Assembly: GCA_001972305.1 (NCBI GenBank)
Contig: BDDD01002234.1
Coordinates: forward strand, 62,001 to 126,000
Direction: 5' to 3'
Length of the DNA: 64,000 nucleotides
DNA from: Cephalotus follicularis
Taxonomy: Eukaryota > Streptophyta > Magnoliopsida > Oxalidales > Cephalotaceae
Shown: positions 33,396 through 45,251 of the stretch, piece after piece
Position numbering within the stretch: position 1 is the stretch's first letter
Layout: every line of letters begins with the position of its first letter
Program-made: the position numbers and the translations under genes
The notes under the pieces: model-generated
What the model was told of the DNA's origin: nothing
Database searches by the model: none
Seen by the model: only the letters and a program-made list of their open reading frames with translations

Positions 33396-33794
33396 CTCAA
33401 ATTGGTTGAGAACGGAGAATAAGCTACTTGAATCCTTGTTCTGTTTCTCCCTTCAGGTTCTACACTCTACCACGATCCCAATGACTCCTTCCTTGGTCAA
33501 TTTCGCCCACTTTCTCTCTTTAACTCACTCTCTCTCGAGAATTGGAACGAGAAATGAATGAGAATGAAATAGTTGAACCGCCTATATATAGATATAGGTT
33601 CCTTTAGGTGAAAATCTCAAAAGCTATGATCATGTTCGATTGAAGCCCCACTACCCGCAAACAGTCATAAAAGTGGACAATAGTATATATCATATACAAT
33701 CCATGCCATCCATACAAACAATACCGTACAATACTGTATAAGTTCAAACAAAATACATATAATTTCATACATATAAAAAAATTCGGGGTTTACA

Positions 33795-33807
33795 TCCTCC
33801 CCTCCTT
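33795..33807 (-). other. Polypurine tract, gypsy A
   Basis: Minus strand AAGGAGGGGAGGA directly next to the 3' LTR. Confidence 0.85.
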
Positions 33808-33837
33808 AGAGAAATCTCATCCCGAGATTACATCGGA

Positions 33838-35294
33838 TCAAAACAAATGAGGATACAATGCTCTCACGTCATCCTCATTCTCTCATGTTGCTTCCTCGAG
33901 CCCGTGATACTGCCATAATACCTTAACCAAAGCAATTTCCTTGTTCCTTAGCTGTTTGATTCGGCAGTCAAGAATCTAAATAGGTATCTGCTCAAAGCTT
34001 ATATCCGTACTCATATCCAACGGTTCATACTGCAATACATATGAAGGATTTGGGTGATACTTCCTCAGCATTGACACATGAAATACATTATGCACCTCTG
34101 ATAAGCTGGGAGGTAAGGCAAGTCTCTAGGCGACTACACCTACACTCTCAAGGATATCAAAAGGTCCTATAAACCGTGGAGCTAAATTCCCTTTCTTCTC
34201 TAACCTCATAATTCCTTTAGTCAGTGAGATTTTAAGGAAAACATGATCACCCACTGAGAATTCTAGATCCCGTCGACAATGGTCAGCATAACCCTTCGTC
34301 GACTCTGAGACGTTAGAGGCCTTTCCCTGATAATCTTGGCCTTCTCTGTCATTTCTTGCACCAACTTTGGCCCTAGAAGGCTCTATTCACCAACCTCAAA
34401 CCAACAGAGTGGAGTCCTGCATTTTCGTCCATAAAGGGCCTCAAATGGTGCCATACCGATGCTAGCATAATAACTGTTATTATAAGAGAACTCCACTAAA
34501 GGCAGATGTTCATCCCAACTGCCACCCCAATCCATTACACATGCTCGGAGCATATCCTCAAGAGTCTGAATCGTCCGTTCAGACTGGCCATCTGTCTATG
34601 GATGGAAAGTCATGTTGAAACTCAGCTGAGTACCAAAAGTTGTCTGTAGTTTCTTCCAAAATCAGGAAGTGAACTGTGGGTCTCTGTTAGAAACAACTCT
34701 AACTAGTACTCCATGAAGTCTCACAATCTCCCCAACATACAGAGATGCTAACCGTTCCAAAGAATAAGTCTTCTTGATCGCTAGAAAATGAGCAGACTTT
34801 GTGAAGCGATCAACAATAACCCAAATGAAATCACAGTTAACTCTCGTCCGTGGTAACCCCATCACAAAATCCATCGTGATATGCTCCCATTTCCATTGTG
34901 CCACTGGCAATGACTGTAGCAATCCAACTGGCCTCTGGTGTTCCGCCTTGACTTGCTAACCTGTTAAGCAGGCAGAAACATACTCTGCTATCTCCCCTTT
35001 CATATTATTCCACCAATAGATGAGCTTCAGGTCTCTGTACATTTTAGTGCTCCCTAGATGCACTGAGAAACTGGAGCGATGAGCTTGTGACAACAACTCA
35101 TCCTTCAGTTCCTTAATGTTAGGAACACAAACCCTACCCTGAAACCTGATCAAGCCATCACCCTGAATTGAGAATTCAGGCTTCAATCCACCTTGACCAT
35201 CCAATGTAGCCTTAAGCAAACCTTCATCCATCCTCTGAGCCTCTCTGATCCGGTCCATCAACCATGGCCGTGCCTGAATCTGGGAAACCATCAA
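33838..35294 (-). pseudogene. Integrase and chromodomain tail, gypsy A
   Basis: Integrase with a Tekay-type C-terminal chromodomain-like tail that would guide insertion to chromatin. The zinc finger is at about 34960-35100 with HRSSFSVHLG, but CLTC has become CLTG followed by a stop. The core begins [16 protein letters not shown] near 34880; the second catalytic block reads SNRDPQF near 34690 where sisters have SDRD or CDRD, so the catalytic Asp is Asn. A stop follows FTS at 34662-34664 and more stops lie downstream. The tail is readable near 33840-33910 (KVLWQYHGLEEAT, then a stop at the conserved Trp, then ALYPHLF) and ends at 33838-33840. It is thoroughly inactivated. Confidence 0.88.
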
Positions 35295-35303
35295 GCACGC
35301 TAA

Positions 35304-36531
35304 TCAATGACTCAAATCATCTACCACGACATTAGCCTTGGCTGGATGGTACTGTATCTCACAGTTGTAATCATTAAGCAGCTCCATCCACCTCTTTTGC
35401 CTCATATTCAGATACTTTTGGAAGAAAAGATGTTTCAAACTCTTGTGATCTATGAAAACATCAAACTTTATGCCATACAAATAATGTCTCCACTTGTGTA
35501 GCACAAAGACTATCGCTGCCAACTCCAGATCATGAGTGGGTTAACTCTCCTCATGAGGCTTCAACTTCCTTGAGGCATAGGCAATAACCTTCCCATACTG
35601 CATCAAAACACAACCCAAACCATTCCCCGACGCATCGCTGTATACCATGAAACCCTCATTACCTCTGGCAAGGCGAAGATTGGCGCTTCAATTAAGCGAT
35701 GCTTCAACTCATGGAAGCTCTGCTCACAGCTGTCATCCCAAACAAACATTGTCTTCTTCTGTGACAATCTGGTCAATGGTGTAGCAATCCGTGAGAATCC
35801 TTCAGCAAAGCAGAGGTAATAGCCCGCTAAGACTAAGAAACTACAGACCTCAGACACGTTTGTAGGTCGTTTCCAGTCCCTTACTGCTTCTATCTTTTTG
35901 GGGTCCACTGACAAACCAGCACTGGAAATAACATGCCCCAGAAAACCACCTCTGACAACCAGAATTTACGTTTGCTGAACTTGGCATACAACCGATGATC
36001 TCTCAGAATCTGCAATGCCAAGTGCAAATGTTCCTTATGCTCCTCCATATTCCTGGAATACACCAAGATATCATCAATGAAGACCACGATGAACTGGTCG
36101 AGATACGAGCTGAACACCTTGTTCATCAGACTCATGAATGCGGAGGGGCATTGGACACCCCAAACGGCATTACCACAAACTCATAGTGCCCATACCTTGA
36201 CCTGAAAGTTGTCTTTGCAATGTCTTCAGCTCTAACCCTGAGCTGGTGATATCTTGATTTCAAATCCAACTTAGAGAACACCGAAGCACCTTTCAACCGA
36301 TCAAATAATTCATCAATGTGTGGCAACGGGTACTTATTCTTAATAGTAACCCTGTTGAGCTGCCGACAATCGATACACATCCGGAGGGATCCATCCTTTT
36401 TCTTCACAAACAAGACAGGTGCTCCCCAGGGGGAAACACCCGGCCGGATAAAACCTCTATTGAGCAACTCCTGCAATTGAAAGGGGCCATACTATAAGCA
36501 GCTCTCGATATCGGTGTCGTCCTTGGAAGCA
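35304..36531 (-). pseudogene. RT and RNase H, gypsy A (3' part of split pol)
   Basis: RT starts with [19 protein letters not shown] near 36420, then [13 protein letters not shown] near 36260 (the usual SGY is SRY) and the catalytic FIDD near 36080. Frameshifts occur after VSNAPP (about 36135) and near 35900, and again near 35640. RNase H has HDLELAA-equivalent sequence broken by a stop near 35541 and retains [12 protein letters not shown] near 35440. Upstream, residues DLLPRTTP at 36500-36531 join, across gypsy B, to KFVID at 46423-46437. This shows where the insertion cut the gene. Confidence 0.88.
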
Positions 36532-36852
36532 GATCTGTCACACCCCCTTATTCCATTGAGACAACATATACGGTGATATCAGTTATAAATAATGATCCAG
36601 CGTTCAACATTAATGAAACCATAGCGGAAGCATTCCATTTCCCGGATTATAAAAATGAAAGTCATCCGCACGCAGCCAATACTACGTGCTTGTACAATAC
36701 CCATAATTATCCTTTTACATATTGGAAAAGTAAAAACATCAACGGAGTGTGAACGTTCATTTAGGTACAAAACATAAATTAATAACAACCTTAAGAAATA
36801 GAAGCTCTCCAATAAAGCTTCAGAAGCAGTTCCCCGAACGCCTTCACTTAAT

Positions 36853-38082
36853 CTGAAATTGTAGGGGGGTTAGCCGTTGTCCTCACTTGGCTAAGTAGGA
36901 GAAAAGCATGATAAAGAATATATAAATATAACATGCATGTCAGTTAACTGAACTAATATATATGTAAGTATTCTAATATATATAAGCAACCATGCCAAGT
37001 GGCCGTAGACAATACAATTCAGGAATACTGCACAAGGGTAAAATCAATCAATACAGTGGTTTGGGTGTCACATGTCGCTAACTCCTAGCACCAACTGTGC
37101 ACCACCTAACTATCACCCTACACTCCGAAGATGATAATCAGGTCAATTCTACCAGCAAATAGTGGGTAGGTAACAGTCAGGATCTGCATTGCAGATAAGT
37201 GTGGTGGAAACTCTAGCCAACTCCTGGCACCTAGGACCACCCCGTAGCTATTAATGTCTCCAATCACTCAACTCACAGCAATAAGCATAGACAAACAGTT
37301 CAATCAATTCAGAATATTACCTATATCTATAATATGCAATATAATAGTAGTTTTCTTTTTGAAACCTTTAACAATTCAGTGGCCGTACCTCTCTTGGAGG
37401 AAACAGTATTCAGTACATTAATGGTGCCTCTCATTGGAGGAAAATCAGTAATTCGTTTGACAATGAGATTTCATTTGGAAAACGATAAGGAAATCCATAT
37501 GCGTGCTTATAGCACTAGTTGGTTTAATCATTATATTAAGCGTAGCAGTAGTGGTTATGAACACTTAATAAATATACAGTAAGTATAACAGCATCAATAA
37601 ACAGCAGCGGGACAATCACAAGTCAAGGGTTCCAACTAGATGTTAGTATACCCTAGTCATTTGCACAACTCTCATAATGAATGCGAAAGTTGTTTACTTC
37701 CAGCAATGTAACTACATAGGCCAGGATTGACTATCACAATCATCCCATATGGAGGCCAGGGTAATTACACACAACTAAAAGCCTAACTGCAGCTAATCTG
37801 TTTATTCTGTCGCCCAACAGTCGGTTGTTCATAAGAATAGCCGGTTGTTTTCATTTGGCAGTCGACTGTTTGTCCTTAACAGTCGACTATTTACATTGAG
37901 TAGTTGACTATTGGGATTAAACAGTTGACTGTTCTTGCCCAGAGACACCAGGCAGCAGTTTCACAAAACAGGGTATGCATGCTCACAATCAATTTCCAAT
38001 CAATCAACAACATGCAATCATGCAGAAAACATCCAGGCATGAAATACATATTATATCTTCTAAAGCATGTCAAAACCCCTAC
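36853..38082 (-). other. Predicted leader intron in 3' LTR of gypsy B
   Basis: Donor GCAATTGAG|GTAGGGG at 38082; acceptor CTACAATTTCAG at 36853. The 5' LTR has the same sites at 45402 and 44143. The 21-bp array lies inside the intron, about 150 nt from the donor. Confidence 0.48.
37818..37931 (-). repeat. 21-bp-phased CAGTCGACTG array, 3' LTR of B (6 units)
   Basis: Ten-base near-palindromes start at 37818, 37838, 37859, 37880, 37901 and 37922, intervals 20, 21, 21, 21, 21. Cores vary (GTCGGT, GCCGGT, GTCGAC, GTCGAC, GTTGAC, GTTGAC). The ~11-bp spacers are mostly unrelated. Confidence 0.9.
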
Positions 38083-38850
38083 CTCAATTGCTATCCCGGA
38101 ATCAAATTGAGTTGATTCCTCTCTTTGAGTTCCAAGTCCTTCACCCAACTCAATCCTCCAAATTCTAGTAATTAATCTATATGGATGCATGTATACAGGT
38201 TTAGATGTCAACCCAAGTACGTTCATCTAGTTATCTAGTCATGATAACAACAAAATCGGAACCAGGAGCTTACAATCAATTTCCTAAGTTCCATTTTCCA
38301 TTTCCTAACTAAACCAAGTTCAATCTCCAATTTCCAGGCTTATTACTGATGATCATGTTTAATCAGTAAGGTTATAAAACGAATATGCTACTATTTAACT
38401 ATAACCTCAACAATAACAGAACTTGGAGCTTACCAGGAATCAAAGCTTCAACTCCTCCTTTGAACTCCAATCCTTCAACATGCATCCACTTGCCAATGGC
38501 TACTGTCCAATGCGTTTCCTTCTCTCTCAAGTGTTTCCAACACTCCTTTCCATCCCTCAGTAGTTGATATAAAGGTTTCAAACCTTAGAACTCGCCAGAT
38601 TCCATTAATTCAGCCTCCTCCCTTCTCTCTCTCTCTCACATGCACATGTCTTTCTTTGCTATTTCTCACATGTTTTGCAGGTTGCAGGTCTGCAAGTCTT
38701 GCAGAAGGAATAGAGGACATGCAAGGCATCACCCTTGCATGTAGTTACAGCTGGTGGCATGCATCCCTCATGCATGCCATGATTAGAACACTTGTCATCA
38801 CTGTCTCTGCTCTGTTTCACGCATGCACAGACACCTGTTTTGTGTCATTC

Positions 38851-38930
38851 CAGTCGACTGTCGTCCTGTGACAGTTGACTGTCTCTTCCACGAATCAACC
38901 AGTCGACTGTTACCCTGTGGCAGTCGGCTG
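38851..38930 (-). repeat. Promoter-proximal CAGTCGACTG pair-of-pairs, 3' LTR of B
   Basis: Units at 38851, 38872, 38900 and 38921: intervals 21, 28, 21. The same arrangement is at 46170-46249 in the 5' LTR and, with 29-bp gaps, at 62308-62438 in element F. On the minus strand it lies upstream of the likely TATA box. Confidence 0.88.
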
Positions 38931-39103
38931 TTTGAGCTGATTTTAGGGTTCCTTAAGTTTGTTTTACCCATTTGCATTTTCAATTTAACCCAAGCATACA
39001 CTAATCATGATTATTTTGATATTGAACAAATAATCTCAATTAAAATGTATATTTTATTTAAAATTTGAGCAATATACATTAATTGAAAATCGAGGTCATT
39101 ACA

Positions 39104-39117
39104 TTCCCCCCTCCTTA
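39104..39117 (-). other. Polypurine tract, gypsy B
   Basis: Minus strand TAAGGAGGGGGGAA directly next to the 3' LTR. Confidence 0.88.
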
Positions 39118-39142
39118 AAAAAATTCGTCCCCGAATTTAGCT

Positions 39143-40639
39143 TTACATTCTGAATAAGTGAGGAAATGTCTCCATCATTTCGTCTTCACGCTCCCACGTA
39201 GCTTCCTCTGCTCCGTGAAAACGCCATAGTACTTTTACCATAGGAATAGTCTTATTCCTCTGCACCTTTTCCATTCGATCCACGATCCTCGTCGGCCTCT
39301 CTTCATAAGACAATTTATTACTGATGAATCCAGGGTCGTAGCTCAATATGCGAGATGGGTCAGGTACGTATTTTCGTAACATGGAAACATGAAATACGTT
39401 ATGCACACCCGACAAACTGGGCCGTAGTGCAATATGATATGCCACATCCCCCACTCTTTCAAGTATCTCATAAGGTCCAATATACCTTGGAGCCAACTTC
39501 CCCTTGAGGCCAAAATGGTGTATCCCTTTCGAAGGCGAGATCTTCAGAAAAACATGATCTCCCTTCTCAAATTCTAGCTTCCTCCTTTTGACGTTGGCGT
39601 AACTCTTTTGCCCACTCTGTGCAACTAGCAGTCTTTTCTTGATTATTTCCACTTTATCAGTAGTCTCTTGTACCAAGTCTGGTCCCAGCACTTGTTTATC
39701 ACCTACCTCGTCCCATCAAATAGGCGATCTGCATTTTCTCCCATACAAGGATTCATAGGGAGCCATTCCTATGCTGGTGTGAAATCTGTTGTTGTAAGAG
39801 AACTCAATCAGTGCCGAATGATCCTCCCAACTCCCAGTAAAATCAATCATGCAAGCCCGTAGCATATCCTCCAAAGTCTGAATGGTACGTTCGGATTGTC
39901 CGTCGGTCTGTGGGTGGAACGCAGTACTGAAGTTCAATGTAGTTCCCAGCGTCGCTTGGAACTTCTTCCAGAATCTTGAAGTGAATCTAGCATCACTGAC
40001 CGGCACTCCATGCAATCTCACTATCTCCCGGATATACAATCGAGCCAGCTTCTCAATAGAATACGTCACGTTCATTGGAAGAAAGTGAGCAGACTTGGTG
40101 AGTCTGTCCACTATAATCCACACTGCTTCATGCTGATTCCGTGACCTCGGTAACCCCGATACGAAGTCCATGGTCACATGCTCCCATTTCCACTCAACCA
40201 CTGGTAGCGATTATAACAGTCCCACAGGTTTCTGATGTTCAACCTTCACTCTCTGACAGGTCAAATATCTTGCTACATATTCAGCAATCTCTCTTTGCAT
40301 ACCACTCCACCAGTGATTCTTTATCAGGTCATGCCACATCTTGGAACTTCTCGGGTGAACACTGTATTTTGACTTGTGGGCTTGTTCCAGTAGCTCATTC
40401 CTGATGTTCTCGTCATCCAGAACACATATCCTTCCTCGGAACCTCAATATGCCATCAGTATGAATGGAGAATTCAGAATCAGTGTCATGGTTCTCACGAA
40501 TACACCATAACTCGATGTCACTATACTGAGCAGTCAGAATACGCTCCAGAAGTTCTGGTTGTGCTCTAAGATTTTCCACAATAACCCCTCGGGAAACCAT
40601 GAACGGATTCCATCTCTGAAAATCCTCCAATAGCTTCCA
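39143..40639 (-). pseudogene. Integrase and chromodomain tail, gypsy B
   Basis: Zinc finger at about 40270-40420: HKSKYSVHPRSSKM keeps both His, but the first Cys of CLTC is Tyr (ARYLTCQ). The core begins [16 protein letters not shown] near 40190; the [15 protein letters not shown] block is near 39890. Where sister proteins have VPVSIVCDRDSIF or SDRD, B reads [14 protein letters not shown] near 40000, so about five residues containing the catalytic Asp are deleted in frame. Stops interrupt near 40203, 39692 and 40631. The tail is complete: RIVDRMEKVQRNKTIPMV, LWRFHGAEEATWERED and METFPHLFRM, a Tekay-type chromodomain ending at 39143. Confidence 0.9.
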
Positions 40640-41134
40640 CTATAAAACCATTGCGCCAGCAATCATTGCCTTGCGACTCAGCACATCCGCCACTACGTTA
40701 GCCTTTCCTAGGTGGTATTGAATGTTGCAGTTATAATCATTAAAGAATTCCACCCATCGTCTCTGCCTCAAGTTGAGCTCCTTCTGGGAAAACAAATACT
40801 TTAAGCTTTTATGGTCCGTGAAGATCTCAAATTGAGCAGCATAGAGATAGTGCCTCCATTTCTTCAAAGCGAATACTATGGCTACCAACTCAAGATCGTG
40901 TACGGGATAATTTTCTTCGTATGGCTTTAAATTCCTCGATGCGTATGCAATCACTCTAGCATGTTGCATAAGGACGCCTCCCAATCCTTTCCCAGAAGCA
41001 TCAGTATAGACAGTAAAGCCCTCATTACCCTCCGGTAATGCCAACACTGGAACCGAAATCAACCGACTCTTCAACTCTTGGAAACTTGCCTCACAAGAAT
41101 CATCCCACACAAAACTTGACCTCTTCTGAGTCAA
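40640..41134 (-). pseudogene. RNase H, gypsy B
   Basis: A 164-codon open frame covering the RT connection and RNase H. The acidic residues are in [29 protein letters not shown] and [13 protein letters not shown]; the last block, [11 protein letters not shown], is also present (ADALSR in most relatives). The domain itself looks intact. It is bounded by stops on both sides (TAG codons at Gln-like positions near 40638 and 41133), so it can no longer be made as part of a polyprotein. Confidence 0.88.
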
Positions 41135-41959
41135 CTATGTCAATGGTGTAGCAAGCTTCGAAAACCCTTTGATGAACCTTCGGTAGTAGCCAGCCAATCC
41201 CAAGAAGCTCCGAACCTCAGTAACGCTCCTCGGTTGGGGCCAATCAACAATACTCTCTATCTTCGAAGGATCCATCGACAATCCTTCACTCGACACAATG
41301 TGACCTAAGAAAGTCACATGATCCAGCCAAAACTCGCACTTGCTGAATTTGGCGAATAATTGTTCCTTCCGCAATGTCTGCGATACAATTCTCAAATGCT
41401 GCATGTGTTCCTCAATGCTCCTTGAATAAATCAGGATGTCGTCTAGGAATATAACGACAAACTGGTCAAGATAGGGCTGGAACACTTTGTTCATCAAACA
41501 CATGAAGGCTGCAAGAGCATTTGTCAAACCAAATGGCAGTATCAGAAATTCGTAATGCCCATATCTGGTTCGAAATGCGGTCTTCTCCACATCACCTTTT
41601 CGGATCCTCAACTGATGATAACCTGTTCTCAGGTCAAGTTTGGAGAATACAGTTGAGCCTTGCAATTGGTCGAACAATTCCTCAATATGTGGCAGAGCAT
41701 ACTTAATCTTCACAGTTACCTGATTAAGCAGCCTGTAATCGATGCATAGCCGCATAGATCCGTCATTCTTTTTTACAAACAGGACCGGTGCTCTTCACGG
41801 TGACACACTCGGTCTGATGAAGCCCTTATCAAGATAATCCTACAATTGAGTCTTCAACTCCTTTAATTCAGCAGGAGCCATTCGGTACGGAGCCTTTGAT
41901 ATAGGAGCAGTCCCTGGCAATAGTTCAATGCTGAACTCTACATCTCTCTCCGGTGGCAA
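41135..41959 (-). pseudogene. Reverse transcriptase, gypsy B
   Basis: From the [14 protein letters not shown] linker near 41890 to [20 protein letters not shown] near 41150. The palm has [36 protein letters not shown] and [10 protein letters not shown]. The catalytic box is FLDD ([12 protein letters not shown], near 41440), a conservative variant of FIDD. Two stops occur at 41800-41845: one at the Gln of QLQD (CAG to TAG) and one at the Trp of SPWGAP (TGG to TGA). The remaining 206 codons from MRLCIDYR are uninterrupted. Confidence 0.9.
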
Positions 41960-42559
41960 CGAAGTGAGATCATCTGGAAATACATCAGGAAAATCACATA
42001 CAACAAGAACTTGTTCAATACTAGGCGTACCTTTCGTATGATCAATCACATACGCCAAATATCCTTCGCATCCTTGCTTGAGACACTTCTGTGCTCGAGT
42101 ATACGAAATGATCGGAACAGAAACATTCTTCTCCTCGATAAACTTGCACTCAGTCCCATCTTGAAGATAAAATGTCATCATCTTGTTGTAGCAATCAACA
42201 CAAGCATGATGAGCATACAACCAGTCCATTCCCAAGATTACATCGAAATCCCGGATAGGCAACACTGTCAAGTCAGCAGATAACTGAATCCCAGCTACCA
42301 TGATCTCACAATTTTTCATCATAGTGTCAGATAGAAGACAAGTACCAGCTGGAGTACTCGCCTCCAATACATAAGGTAATCTAGATGTAATACCATGCAA
42401 TTTGTGAGCAAATTCAGATGCAATGAATGAATGTGTCGCACCAGGATCAATTAGTACATGAGCTAGTATTCCAAATATAAAAATTGTACCTCCCACAACA
42501 GTAGTAGATTCTGGCACATCATCTCGAGATAAGGTGTAGACCCTACCTTTCACAATCCC
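41960..42559 (-). pseudogene. Aspartic protease, gypsy B
   Basis: Lies in a 436-codon frame shared with the end of Gag (41840-43150), so Gag and Pol are one ORF here. The active-site triplet is D-P-G-A in HVLIDPGATHSFIAS near 42460, where relatives have [23 protein letters not shown] follows near 42230, then FPDDLTSLPPERDVEF. The frame is open throughout this domain; it is called a pseudogene because the polyprotein as a whole is broken. Confidence 0.87.
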
Positions 42560-43717
42560 TTCCCCAGTATCCTTTCGCGGTTGAGCAGCCGCAGCACTAC
42601 CACTAGCACCAACACTTCCCTGTTGGCCGCGTGCTTGATGCCTCATCATTGGACAACCACTCAGTATATGTTCTTGTGAACCATACCTCAAGCATTTCCC
42701 CATCTTTTTCCAACATTCAGTCTCATCATGGTTCTGGCGACCACAAAAAGCACATCCACCCGAATTCTGTTGACCGCTTCGGTTAGGAGTTCTTGATCGC
42801 GAATTCCTGCGTCGAGAACCTCCTTGACCTCTGTTGTCAAACCTTGTCAACTTAGCAGGATTATTACTCCCCTGCACCTGTGACTGTGCGGCCCTCGATT
42901 GATTAGTACGAGACCGTTCCGCTCTCCTTTCATTAGTATCGGCTTCCAAAATCATCGCCCTTTCAGCAATATCTACAAAAGAAGTTAGCTGCAACATTAA
43001 CAGTTTAGATCTGATGTCAGGTCGAAGGCCTTTTAGGAACTTTCGGATCATTCGCGATTCACCCTCCACCAGATAGGGTGTATGTCGTGCCAGCTCCACA
43101 AATCTAGTCTGGTACTGAGCTACCGTCATATCCCCTTGACGTAACTCCATCAGCTCTGTCTCCCTCTGGTCACGTTCTATCTGTGGTACATAAGTTGCAA
43201 GGAACTCTGACTGAAATATGTCCCAGATCCTGTCAAGTCTGCGAGATTCCCACCTTGCTTCAATCCTTTCCCACCAATAGGTAGCTTCGCCCCATAAGCG
43301 CTATACAGCAAAGTTGAGTTTCTGCTCATCAGTACACTCCAGGGCAGCAAATATTTTCTCCAGGTCTCTAATCCACTGTTCAGCCACAGTAGCATTCAGC
43401 TCACCATTGAATATCAGAGGATTATGTCTCATGAACCGCTCCAAATCTTTGCCGAATCCACCAGTATGATAAGCTTCAGGAGCCTGCTAATAGGCCCGGT
43501 TAGCCTCGTACATCTGTCGTATCTGCTCCATGTTCGCCGCATTGGCTTGCATCTACTGTTGGAAGAGGTTAGCCATGCCGTCAAAATTACTCCTCTCTTC
43601 TTGTACTGGAGGAATATTCACTCCTTCATTCGCTGGCGGATCATGTTCGTGCATTGGCGGTGCATTGACTCCTTCATCGGCTCTACGCCTTCCTCTTCTA
43701 CCTCTTCGTAGGTCCAT
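42560..43717 (-). pseudogene. Gag, gypsy B
   Basis: Starts at ATG 43715-43717 with a basic segment (MDLRRGRRGRRRADEG). The capsid has FMRHNPLIFNGELNATVAEQ, DLEKIFAALECTDEQK near 43340, then GEATYWWERIEARW, MELRQGDMTVAQYQTRFVEL and FLKGLRPDIRS. The nucleocapsid near 42660-42770 has CAFCGRQNHDETEC and CLRYGSQEHILSGC, the second with Cys replaced by Tyr. Stops break the frame near 43555, 43490 and 43303. From 43150 down the frame is open and runs into protease without a break. Confidence 0.89.
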
Positions 43718-43807
43718 TCAGTTTCCTATATGGAATGACATAATCATTTGGAAACAATTCACTTATATACCGAGAAACTTATCCCAGCGATAGCTTATTT
43801 AAAATAA

Positions 43808-43819
43808 TCTCTGATACCA
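43808..43819 (-). other. Primer-binding site, gypsy B
   Basis: Minus strand TGGTATCAGAGA, three bases from the 5' LTR. Confidence 0.9.
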
Positions 43820-45116
43820 TGCTGTCACACCCCGTTATTCCATTAAGACAACATATATGGTGATATTAGTTATAAATAATGATCCAGCATTCAACATTAA
43901 TGAAACCATAGCGAAAGCATTCCATTTGCTAGATTATAAAAATGAAAGTCATCCACACGCAGCCCATACTACGTGCTTGTACAATACCCACAGTTACCCT
44001 TTTACATATTGGAAAAGTAAAAACAACAACAACGGAGTGTGAACGTTCATTTCTGTACAAAACATAAATTAATAACAACCTTAACAAATAGAAGCTCTCC
44101 CATAAAGCTTCAGCAGTAGTTCCCCGAACGCCTTCACTTAATCTGAAATTGTATGGGGGTTAGCCGTTGTCCTCACTTGGCTAAGTAGGAGTAAAGCATG
44201 ATAAAGAATATATAAATGTAACATGCATGTCAGTTAACTGAAATAATATATATATATATAACTATTCCAATATATATGAGCAACCATGCCAAGTGGCCAT
44301 AGACAATACAATTCAGGAATACTGCACAAGGGTAAAATAAATCAATACAGTGGTTTGGGTGTTACATGTCGCTAACTCCTAGCACCAACTGTGCACCACC
44401 TAACTATCACCCTACACTCCGAAGATGATAATCAGGTCAATTTTGCCAGCAAATAGCGGGCAGGTGACAGTCAGGATCTGCATTGCAGATAAGTGTGGTG
44501 GAAACTCTAGCCAACTCCTGGCACCTAGGACCACCCCGTAGCAAGTGATGTCTCCTATCACTCGACGCACGGCAATAAGCATAGACAAACAGTTCAATCA
44601 ATTCAGTAATAGTATTACATATATCTATAATGTGCAATATAATAGTAGTTTTCTTTTTGAAACCTTTAACAATTCAGTTACCGTACCTCTCTTGGAGGAA
44701 ACAGTATTCAGTACATTAACGGTGCCTCTCATTGGAGGAAAATCAGAAATTCATTTTGACAATGTGATTTCATTTGGAAAACGATAAGGAAATCCATATG
44801 CGTGCTTATAGCACTAGTTGGTTTAATCATTATATTAAGCGTAGCAGTAGTGGTTATGAACACTTAATAAATATACAGTAAGTATAACAGCATCAATAAA
44901 CAGCAGCGGGACAATCACAAGTCAAGGGTTCCAACTAGATGTTAGTATACCCTAGTCATTTGCACAACTCTCACAATGAATGCAAAAGTTGTTTCCTTCC
45001 AGCAATGTAACTACATAGGCCAGGATTGACTATCACAATAATCCCATATGGAGGCCAGGGTAATTACACATAACAAAAAGCCTAATTGTAGCTAATCTGT
45101 GTATTCTGTCGCCCAA

Positions 45117-45251
45117 TAGTCAGCTATTCATAAGAATAGCTGACTGTTTTCATTAGGCAGTCGATTGTTTGTCCTTAACAGTCGACTGTTTGTCCTTAAC
45201 AGTTGACTGTTTACATTGAGTAGTCGACTGTTGGGATTAAATAGTCGACTG
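45117..45251 (-). repeat. 21-bp-phased CAGTCGACTG array, 5' LTR of B (7 units)
   Basis: Units start at 45117, 45137, 45158, 45179, 45200, 45221 and 45242: intervals 20 then 21 five times. The units at 45158 and 45179 share the same spacer (TTTGTCCTTAA), marking the duplicated unit absent from the 3' LTR. Confidence 0.92.

Larger units (their letters stand above)
31382..33794 (-). repeat. 3' LTR of gypsy A
   Basis: 2413 bp, from TGTCACGCCCC to GGGGTTTACA. It aligns along its length with 48715-51419 but lacks the AT microsatellite and 200-bp duplication found there. On the minus strand there is a TATA-like CTATATATAGATAT region at 33582-33592, an intron-like donor at 33395 (TTGAG|GTAGG) and acceptor at 31779 (GGTACAG). 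A CGTCGACGTGCAAG-type repeat cluster lies at 32727-33065. Confidence 0.92.
36536..39103 (-). repeat. 3' LTR of gypsy B
   Basis: 2568 bp, TGTCACACCCCC to GGTCATTACA. It contains a six-unit 21-bp CAGTCGACTG array at 37818-37931, a second four-unit cluster at 38851-38930, paired GCYAACTCCTRGC motifs at 37077-37089 and 37216-37228, and a predicted intron at 36853-38082. A TATA-like TTTATATC lies on the minus strand near 38567. Compared with the 5' LTR it differs by scattered substitutions and by one missing 21-bp unit. Confidence 0.93.

Noticed and set aside
36530-36540. A 5-bp target duplication for gypsy B
   Set aside because: The flanks read AGATC and GATCA; only GATC is shared, and the coding sequence across the insertion supports a 4-bp duplication.
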